Below are positions 47,701-58,200 of a stretch of 64,000 bases of DNA, piece by piece. Source of the DNA: an uncultured Bacteroidales bacterium (GTDB taxonomy: Bacteria > Bacteroidota > Bacteroidia > Bacteroidales > WCHB1-69); assembly GCA_946413585.1 (NCBI GenBank), contig CAMKLG010000002.1:1-64000 (forward strand), written 5' to 3'. Each line of letters opens with the position of its first letter. Position 1 is the first letter of the stretch. The notes under the pieces were generated by a model. That model saw nothing but the letters and a program-made list of their open reading frames with translations, was not told where the DNA came from and did not search any database. Both the position numbers and the translations under genes were made by a program.

Positions 47701-47734
47701 CATTGTTGAAAATCATTAAATTAAATCTCTTCTG

Positions 47735-49093
47735 TTATTCGCAGAAATGTTCGTAGAAGTGTGTGATCACCTCGATGCCTTTGCGGAAGTGGTCGAGTTT
47801 GTAGTTTTCGTTGGGAGAGTGGATGTTGTCCTCGGCGAGACCGAAGCCGCAGAGGATGGACTTCACGCCCAGCACCTTCTCGAAGTGCGCCACAATCGGG
47901 ATGCTGCCGCCGCTGTAGGTCGGGATGGGACGTTTGCCATAGACATCCATGTAAGCCTTCTCGGCCGCTTGGTAAGCGGGCACATCCACGCCGCAACGGT
48001 ATGCTTCGCCGCCGTGCGCGGGAATCACCTCCACCTTCACGTAGTCGGGCGCGATGTTCTCGAAATGTTTCTGGAACAGTTCCGCGATCTTGTGGGAATC
48101 CTGGTTGGCGACCAAGCGCATGGAGATGTTGGCGGAAGCCGTCGCGGGAAGCACGGTCTTGAATCCTTCGCCCGTATAGCCGCCCTCGATGCCGCACACG
48201 CCCAAGTTCGGACGGATGCCCGTGCGCTCGATGGTGCTGTATCCCTCTTCGCCAAATAATGCTTTGACATCCAGTGATTTCTTGTATTCCTCTTCGTTGA
48301 ACGGGGCTTGCGCGATGAGTTCGCGTTCCTCTTTGGAGAGCACCACCACGTCGTCGTAGAAACCGGGGATGGTCACCTCGCCCTTGTCGTTGATGAGTCC
48401 GCTGATGAGGTCGCAGAGCACGTTGATGGGGTTGGCGACCGCACCGCCGAAGATGCCGGAATGGAGGTCGCGGTTCGGACCGGTGACCTTCAAGATCATG
48501 TTGCACAAGCCGCGCAGACCGGCGGTGATGGAGGGCGTGTCGCTGGCAATCATGCCGGTGTCGGAGACGAGGATGACATCGCACTTGAGCAGGTCTTTGT
48601 GTTGCTCGCAGAAACTGTAGAGCTGCGTGCTGCCGATCTCCTCCTCACCTTCGAGCATGAACTTGACGTTGCACTTCAGGTTGCCGGATTTCACCATGTA
48701 CTCGAAGGCTTTCGCGTGCATGAACGACTGTCCCTTGTCGTCGTCGGCACCGCGTCCCCAAATCTTGCCCTCCTTGATGACGGGCTCGAAAGGCTCTGTG
48801 TTCCAGAGGTCAATGGGATCCACGGGCATCACGTCGTAGTGGCCATAGACCAGCACGGTCTTGGCGTTGGGATCGACCATCTTCTGTCCCACGACAATGG
48901 GGTTGCCCTCGGTGGGATAGACTTCGCATTGGTCAGCGCCGGCGGCCATGATCAGCTCTTTCCAACGCTCGGCGCAGCGCACCATGTCGCCTTTGTGCTC
49001 ACTCTCTGAACTGATCGACGGGATGCGCAACAGACTGAACAGTTCGTCTAAAAATCGGGTTTCGTTCTCTTGAATGTAATTTCTGATGTCCAT
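47735..49093 (-). CDS. M20-family metallo-dipeptidase
   Basis: A 452-residue dizinc peptidase from ATG 49093 (MDIRNYIQENETRFLDELF). The metal site shows YGHYDVMPVDP (His, Asp), GRGADDDKGQ, and EGEEEIGS with the general-base Glu pair. The dimerisation (lid) domain is inserted around 190-330 (ITAGLRGLCNMILKVTGPNRDLHSG), and the C-terminus carries another His ligand. It belongs to the CNDP/PepV-like dipeptidases and should be cytoplasmic. The longer ORF-track start is in non-coding sequence. Confidence 0.92.
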   Translation of the reverse strand: MDIRNYIQENETRFLDELFSLLRIPSISSESEHKGDMVRCAERWKELIMAAGADQCEVYPTEGNPIVVGQKMVDPNAKTVLVYGHYDVMPVDPIDLWNTEPFEPVIKEGKIWGRGADDDKGQSFMHAKAFEYMVKSGNLKCNVKFMLEGEEEIGSTQLYSFCEQHKDLLKCDVILVSDTGMIASDTPSITAGLRGLCNMILKVTGPNRDLHSGIFGGAVANPINVLCDLISGLINDKGEVTIPGFYDDVVVLSKEERELIAQAPFNEEEYKKSLDVKALFGEEGYSTIERTGIRPNLGVCGIEGGYTGEGFKTVLPATASANISMRLVANQDSHKIAELFQKHFENIAPDYVKVEVIPAHGGEAYRCGVDVPAYQAAEKAYMDVYGKRPIPTYSGGSIPIVAHFEKVLGVKSILCGFGLAEDNIHSPNENYKLDHFRKGIEVITHFYEHFCE

Positions 49094-49242
49094 AATTTTT
49101 GTTCGTTTTGTTTGAAAGGGCAAAAATACAAAATTTCTTTTGGATTGGCAGATCGAATTGTAATTTGAAAATTTTGCTATTTTTGCACCTTTGACCGATC
49201 GATTTCCGGTCGGTGTTATCATGATTTTTAAAGCAAAAGAAT

Positions 49243-52200
49243 ATGAAAAAGATTATTACAACTGTGTTGATGCTTCTGACGCTCATGGCACCTCGGATCG
49301 GATACACACAGCAGTATTTGACAGTCCACGACGGGACAGACACCAGCGAGTATATTCCTGTTTATGGCTTTTTCGTGGATGATTATCTGAAAATGGAGAT
49401 GGTGTATCCGGCGCAGGAACTTTCCGTCATGAACGGAGCCAACCTCACCGGTATGAGTTTCTATGCTGAAGAATCCAGTTCAGATTGGGGCAATCCCACT
49501 TTCAGGGTTTTCCTCGCCGAGGTTTCCTCGCCGACAGTAAGTGCTTTTGTCGGTTCCGGAACTGTCGTTTTCGAGGGCACTTTGGAAATCAGCGGTGGGG
49601 TCATGACCGTTCTTTTTGACCAGCCCTTCACCTATCATGGGGGCAATCTGCTTGTCGGCATCTATGATATTCTCCCCGGAGACGATTTTTCCGACTCCCA
49701 TTGGTATGGGGAGGCGGTGAACGGTGCTGCTATATTGGGCTTGGCCAATAATGAAGAAGCGGACTTCCCAATGGATTTCCTGCCGAAGACCACCTTCCAG
49801 TACATACCTGCCGGTGTGTCGTCTTGTCTTCGTCCCACGAACCTCATGGCGAGCAATGTTTCCGCTCATTCCGTCACATTGGGCTGGACGGAAAATGGCT
49901 CAGCCTCGTCCTGGCAGATTTGTCTTAACGAGGATGAGGACAACCTCATTACGGTTACCAGCAACCCCTATACGTTGACGGGTCTCACTGCTGGCACGGA
50001 CTACAGTGTCAAAGTGCGTTCCAGATGTAATAACGGCGCCACTACCAGCACATGGTCGAACGCGATTAGCTTTTTGGCAACCGACGACGTGGTCATCGGT
50101 TACGGCGCCTCCTCAAGCAACAATCTTCCCAGCACTTCGTTCTACAAATATTCGTTGACCCAGCAGATTTACACAGCTGGAGAAATCGGGATGGCCGGTA
50201 CCATCAACAGTGTCGCCTTCTACAATCAAGGCTCGGAAAAGACCCGCAATTACGATATGTATATTGTCCATACTCCTAAGACCTCGTTTGCGTCCAACAA
50301 TGATTGGATACCGGTTACGGCCAGCGACAGGGTCTTTAGCGGGGAAGTGACGATGGCCGCCAATGCATGGACGGTCATCCAGATTGACGGTTTCGATTAT
50401 AATGGGACGAGCAACCTTGCCCTCGTCATGGATGACAATACCAATTCTTGGTCCGAAGGTATGTCTTGTCGCGTTTTCAGTGCCGCCAGCCAGGCTATAT
50501 TAGTTTACGCCGATGACACGAATTATGATCCTTGTGGTTCGTTGGGCTATTCCGGCACCGTTGCGAATATGAAAAACCAGATCGTGCTGGGCATTACGCC
50601 TGCCGGCATGGTCGCTTGCGCGAGACCGGCCACCTTTTCGGTGAACAATATCACCGCCCATTCGGCTGTGTTGTCATGGAGCGGCGGCAGCGGCACGTAC
50701 AATGTGGAATATAAAAAGGATGCCGACGAGGTTTGGTCCGTGTATGCGAATGGCGTTACCAGCACCAGCCTCAACATGAACAACCTTTCCCAGGCGACCC
50801 AATATGCGGTCCGGATTCAGTCGGTCTGCCCAGACAGCGTGAGTGGCTGGAAAAGCACCTTCTTCACCACACAGGTCGCCTGCACTGATCATATCTACGT
50901 GACCGAGAATGGTACGGGCGACGGGTCCAGTTGGGCGTTGGCGACGAGCGATCTGCAATCGGCGTTGAGTACCGCGCTGGACATCCGTAACGCCTACGGA
51001 TTAACCTTGGATGTTTGGGTGGCCAACGGTACCTACTACGGCGACATGATCGGTATCAATGCTTTCACCATGGTGGAGGGCGTGAACTTGTATGGCGGTT
51101 TTGCCGGCAACGAACCGGCCAGCTACAACCTGTTGTTGCGGAACTTCAATACCCACGCGACGATTCTGGACGGTGCTTCTTCGAGACGGGTGCTCTACCA
51201 GCCAACCGATTTCAACACCCTGACGACTTGGGACGGCTTCACGATCCAGCATGGTCAGATGGCCACTGACGGTGCCGGGGCTTTCTTGCGTGAAGGAAGC
51301 CGTTTGTCAAACTGCAAGATTTTAGACAATGTTTCATTGAGCGGCGATGGCGGCGGTGTGTATTGTGACGACCATGCCGTTTTGGAAAACTGTGATTTTG
51401 AGAGGAATACGGCATACTATTCCGGCGGCGGTGTCTATGCTTACCGCTCCACAGTCCGCAATTGTCGCATGGCGAACAACACGGCCAACAGAGGAGGTGG
51501 GGTGTATCTCTCCTACCAGTCCAATCTCGTCTCTTCTCGGATTAGTCATAACCAAGCTTATGAAGGTGGTGGAATTTACATGCTTTCACTTTCGCAGGTC
51601 CGCAACTGTTTGGTCGATAACAACACGGCGGATGCGTCGTCCTATAGTCTTGGTGGCGGCGGAATTTGTTGTGCCAGTACGGGCGCAGTCGTCAATACGA
51701 CCGTCGTGCGCAATGCCTCCACCGATGGCGGCGCCGGTGTTTCCGGGCAAGGCGGTGCTTCGCTGACCAACTGTATAGTGTGGGGTAACGAGCAGGACGG
51801 GAACCCCTCCAATGTCGTCGGCAACCTTGCCGTCTCGTTCTCTGCCGTGGAAGGCGGTTGCCCGGGCGATAGCATCATTGTACTCAACGATGTCAACCCG
51901 CCTCTGTTCGTGAACAGCTCTGCAACGGCAGGCGCGTCCGACAATTCTTCCGGTGCAGACTGGCATTTCCAGAACGGATCCCCTTGTGCCAATGCCGGCA
52001 ATAATGCTGCCGTGACGGACAGCCTCGACCTCGACGGCACGGCGCGTGTCAAACGCGACACGGTGGATTTGGGATGTTATGAGTCGAATTTCTACAGCGT
52101 GCCGGTCAGTTATTGCGTCACCGTTTATCATGAATTCTCTGACACGGCGTGTGTCAACTATACTTGGAATGACCGAACTTACTACTGGAGTGGTGACTAT

Positions 52201-55200
52201 ACCCAAACAATGGAACTTCCCAACGGCTGTGACTCCGTGGTGACATTGCATCTCACCATCAACCGCTCCGTTTCCACTTACGAATCTCTTTCTATTTGTG
52301 AAAGCGAACTGCCCTACACTTATTTGGATACGGTCTTCGATGTCGGCACCCCGCAGAATTCGTATTTCACTTTTCGGTTGATGGCGGATAACGGTTGCGA
52401 TTCTGTCATTCACCTCCACCTCACGGTACAGCCTTCCATCTTGGGGGCGTTTGGGGCCATGACTCCGACGAACAACTATACGGTCACCAACCAGGCGGTG
52501 CACTTCACCTGGGATGCGGTGGAGAATGCCACCGGTTACGCGCTCTACGTGTGGCCTGTGGGCGACCCCCAGCCGCAGCAGCCTGCCGTTTCCCAAGACT
52601 ACTGGACACAATGTGTGGTGACCAATCTGCAGAACCGCCGGGACTACCAATGGTTCCTGAAAGCCTATAGCGCTTGCGACACCACCGTGAGTGCGGTTCG
52701 CCAGTTCACGCTGAATGTGGCACCGGTGTTGACGATCAACAGTGGCGCTATCATGGATTTCGGCGAGATTCCGTTGGACAGTACCCGCAGCCGCTATTTC
52801 CAGGTGACGGGTACGGCCTTGACCAGTGCCATTTCCTACCAACTCTCAGGAACGGATGCCTCCTCCTTCTCCCTTAGTCCGTCCAGTTCGTGGAACAGCA
52901 TGACGGGCGGCGGAATGCAGATTTCCTTCCATCCCACGGTGCCTCAAAACGAATATGTCGCGCAGATTACCATACAGAGTGACACATTAGTGAGAACCTT
53001 TACGGTGAAAGGCTGTCTTTCCGGTTTCCTGACCTTTACCACCACCGTGGATGCCGATGTGTATGCCACCGACAGCGAGATACCCATCCATGGTCAGGTG
53101 ACGAACCTGCTCAACGATCCAGTTGCCGGACTGGATGTGGAAGTGTATGTGAAGGTGTTCGACCTTGTCCGCACGATTCCGGCCACCACAGATGCTAACG
53201 GGCTGTTCGAGGTCTCGTTCGTCCCGCAGCAGTCCGAGTCGGGCTACTACACGGTGGGTGCACGTCGGTTAGGTGCCGACGGCATGGCGGTGCACGACGC
53301 TTTCAACATCCCGGGCATGATGCTGCTCTCTTCCGACTGGATTCTCTGGAAGCCGAACACCGCGCAAGCGGATACGGGTACGATTGCCGTGCGCAACCGC
53401 AGCCAGGTCCCCCTCACGAACATCCAGGTCACCCCGGCATCGCTGCCCAATGGATGCACGGTGCAGTTCGAACCTCTGAATCTTGCCGGCTTGGCTACAG
53501 GCGAATTGCAGTATGTCGTCAGCGGCTCGGTGGCTTCCACGGGCGTGAACTACGAGGAGGTGCGCCTCAATGCTTTCAGTGACGAAGGAGCAGCCATGAA
53601 CTTCAGCGCATGGTACTACTGTATGCAACAACGTGCCGACTTGGATGTGATGCCCCTGTCGCTCACCAACACGATGAACCGTGGAAAGAGCAAAGTGGTG
53701 GATTTCAAGATTTTCAACAATGGCAATGGTCCGACAGGCAACATTTACGTCACGCTGCCTGACGTGCCGTGGATGTCGGTGGTCGGGAGTGACACGCTGC
53801 CCTCCCTGGGCGTGCATGATTCCGCATACGTCTCCATCCGTCTTTCCGCAGACAGCACCACCGCCCTCATCCGTTACACGGGCAACATCGCCATCAACTG
53901 TGAGCGCGGCGAGGGGGTGAGCATCCCCTACAGTATCACCGCCATTTCCGACTCCACGGGTGCGCTAATGGTGGACGTCACGGACGATTATACGTACAAC
54001 ACCAACAGCGGTAACGGCCCGCACCTCGCTGGTGCCGACGTGATCGTGAAAGGATACTATTCGTTGGAAACCGTTGCCACAGGGGTGACCGATTCCAACG
54101 GAGTTTTTGTGGCGGACAATCTGCCGGAAGGCTGGTACAAGCTCATCATCCGCGCCGACCGTCACGATGAGTACCAGAACAACCTCTATATCACGGCCGG
54201 AGAAACCAACCATCAGGACATTTTCATCCAGTTCCAGGCCATCACCTACTCTTGGGAGGTGGTGCCCACTGAAATCGGGGACGAATACACCTACGAGTTG
54301 GTGGTGAATTACGAAACGCATGTGCCGACCCCGGTGATTGTTTTGGAAATGCCCAGTGAACTTCCCGCTCTGCAGGAGGGCGAGAGTTACACCTTTGACT
54401 ATGTCTTGACCAACCACGGTCTGATTGCCGCTTTTGACGTGCAACTCTTCGCTCCGCAAAGCTCCCTCTATACGTTTACGCCGCTGTATGACCAGATGGA
54501 CAGCCTTCCCGCACAAACCTCGGTGTCAATTCCTTGTGTGATGAGTCGCCCCGTGCAAACCCGTTCAGCCAATAACGCTGCAGGTCTGAGATACGGCTCC
54601 GATGGGGATTGCCCGCATCTTATCAGGACCTCGGTAGTCGGTTATAAATTATGCGGCGGAGATAGATACCCGATTTGGGCGTACAAGATGGTGACCGACG
54701 GAACCTATGAGCCGTGTCCTACGTGGACGTCGATGCCGATGTACTACGGCGGAATTGCAGGAGGCACTTCCGTGTTGGCAGGAAATTACAGCTCCGAGCC
54801 ACTCACAACCCCGGTGGCAATATGTGAGTGCGAGGACGAAGTGGTGAGTTACGATACCACCCTCACCAATAAGTTGGACACCCTCTTCTTCGTCTTTATT
54901 AAGAATTTAAGAAACTGTGTCACTGGCGAACTCTATCAGATTCGTGATACGGTGCCGATTCTTGATGAAGATTGTGAGGTTACGGTTACCGTCAATCCTT
55001 TTAATAGACCCCTGTCTGGAGTGGGACGAATCGGCGTGGCCGCCGACGGCGCGTCTAAGATGTATATTTATGTCAAAAGCAATTGCCAATTGCTGTCATC
55101 ACAGCTTTTGTGGTCGTTGACTTATAATCATACGACGGATTCGACTATTGTGGGCTCCATCTCTCCCGAGATCGTTCAAGTGAATGACACCATGTTGATG

Positions 55201-58200
55201 ATGACCTATATTGCGCCATCGGAGTTCCCCGCCAATGTGGACAAAGCGTATGAGGTCACACTCACGGTGATGATGATTGTGGGGGACGGCGGCGAAGGTA
55301 CGGACGTTTTTAATGTGGTTTTCCCGATATCCATTGTTCGTCCGCCGGTGTTGTTGATTCATGGTTTGGGCAGTGACGCTGGCTGTTTTGCAGATTTGTA
55401 TGATATATTGAAATCGCAATATTATGATGAATGGCAGTTGAAGAAAGTGGATTACCATAGCACAAACAGCGATTATTTTTCGGAAAATGAAGGCGTAGTA
55501 CAGAGAAATTTGAACGACATCTTCTCCTTGTATAGAGAGCATGGATATGCTGTGTCGAAAGCGGATCTGGTGGGACACAGTATGGGCGGTATTTTGTCAA
55601 GATTGCACGTGGAATATGTGGACAGCAGCAACATCCATAAAGTGATAACGGTCAACACACCGCACTCGGGCGCTCACATTGCCGATATTGTGATAGGAAA
55701 TAAGTATTTAAGCAGTGCTGCACGTGTGAAATTTAAGATGGGAAAGTTCACGGAAAATATTTGGGACTGGACGATAGGTGCTGTGGAGGATTTGCGAGTG
55801 ACATCATCGGCTATCAGGACATATTTGAATAACAGGGCTAGATTGGATAGAATGAATAACATTCCTGTACACGCAATCGTGTCAACAGTAAATACAGGAG
55901 CTCCCAATCTTATTGATGCAGAACTGAAATCAGATATCATTTTTGAGCTTAAGCTTTGCTCGATGCTATGCCCAAATGATACTATTCGTCATCTTGCAGA
56001 TGATTTGTTACGTGGTGCTGCATTGTCAGAAGCGGCAGTGGATGCCTTGTTTTGTGGGTTGCAAAAGGTTCTGCATAATTATGTGTTCCATGAAGAAAGC
56101 GACTATGTGGTGCCGTTGAGAAGCCAGCAAGGAGGTTTGCCAGCGAATAATGTGACCCTGTTCGACAATAATGTTGCCGAAACTTCACATGTCGGTATCA
56201 CATCGTATGGACCTGCGATGAATAGAATCATTGAATTGTTGAAAGCCCCTACAACTAGTGATTTGTTTTGTATGACAGGATTCCGCCCTGACACGTTGCC
56301 TTATCCGTCAGTGGGACCTGAAGAATCCTACTCTGAATGTGTTCTGAATTTGATGCTTTCGCTTAATCAAACGGCAAGCCTCCATGAAGCGACGCACCCT
56401 TCGGGATTATCTGGCCGTGGGGCAGCTGTTAACTCTCGGAGCGGACAGTCTAGCGCTTCTTTGGCAGCAGAATATAATGATGCAAACCGCACGATTACAG
56501 CTACTTGCAACTATTCGGAAGATGTGGGCAATAGACTTGTGATGGCCTGTCTGTCCGATGGAAGAACCCTTCTCGCCTTCATGGATACTGCCCAAATTGA
56601 GATTCCTGCCACATACAAAGGACCTGTCAAGGTATTCGCCGTAGGGGAGATTGATGGTGGTAATGTCGTTACGGACTCTGTAACTGTGCAGATCGGCCAG
56701 TATGGGACGACCCCGCAGAGTATCCATTTTGTCAATGACACCCTTTATATACTTGAAAATGACACGATTTTGCCGATGGTGGAATGTGTCTGGACAACGG
56801 GGGACATTACCTACGTTACCCCTGTCTTCCAAGCCAATGACAGTGTCCTGTATGCTGCCAATGATTTGGTTGTAGGACGAAATGAGGGCACCTCGGGCCT
56901 GGTCGCTCACTTTGAAGGCCTGACAACGACGGCTCCTGTTTCCGTTTATGGTTTACGTCTCGATAATGATGATTTTTATAATGGCCAGGGGGGCGGCGGT
57001 ACCGGTGGCAACGAGAATGACACGTTGTCCCATTCCGGGGTCTGCGCCTCCATCACCGTGCAGTTCTCACAAAAGATGACCATGACCCGCGAGGCATTCG
57101 AGGGTACGCTCACCATCAATAACGGGCACGACAGCGACCCGATGCAGGACATCGATGTGGAGTTCGTCATCCGCGACGAGGCTGGTGTGGATTGCACGAA
57201 CCTCTTCCAAATCAACTTCTTGTCTTACAACAACATGACGGGCTCCAACGGCAGTGCGTCGTTGGCCGCTCAGAATGAGGGCAGCATCGTGGTGCAGTTC
57301 ATCCCCACCAAGCAGGCCGCTCCCGAAATCGCCAAGGTCTATTCCTTCGGCGGATCGTTCAGCTTCCTCGATCCCTTCTCAGGCGAAAGTGTGACCTACA
57401 ACCTCTTCCCGGTGGATATCACGGTGCATCCGAGCCCCGACCTCTATGTCAACTACTTCATGCAGCGCGACATCCTTGGCGATGACCCGCTCACCGAAGA
57501 TCGCGTGGAACCCATGGTTCCGGCTGAGTTGGGTGTGATCATCCATAACCGTGGCGCGGGTGTCGCCAAAAACGTTGTCTTGGAGACGGCTGAACCCCAG
57601 ATCGTCGATAACGACAAGGGACTGGCCGTCGATTTCGCCATGTGCGGAGCCTCCTTCAACGGCAGCGAGCGCCAGTTGGGCCTCATGGAAATTCCGTTCG
57701 GCAATATCGAACCGCACCATGCGGGGGTAGGAGAGTGGTGGTTCACCAGCACGCTCCTCGGACACTTCATCTCTTACGAGGCGCACGTGATTCACAACAA
57801 CAGCTTCGGCAACCCCAATCTCAGCTTGGTGAGCAGCCTCGACATCCACCCGCTCATCCATACCATCTATGCGTATGGCAATTTGGACGACGGCATCAAC
57901 GACTTCCTCGTGGATGATGTGGAGGACAACCTCAACTACCCCGACAGCCTCTACTTCTCTGATGGCAGTCGCACGGGCGTGGCCACCGCTGACAGTATCA
58001 GTTTCGACCACTACGTGACTCCGGAAGATACGGTGGTGATCCTTACGCTGGATCCGTCCCGTATCGGCTGGAACTACGAGCAGACTTGGGACCCCGGCCA
58101 AGGCCAGTACGAGCTTCTCAGCTGCACCCGCAACAGCGACCAACAGCTGATCCCGCTTAGCAATGTGTGGCAGACGTTCGTCACCCTTCCCGTTGGTGCG

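Noticed and set aside
51586-52842. A 418-codon minus-strand ORF inside the giant gene
   Set aside because: Antisense shadow of the beta-helix coding region; no recognisable motif.
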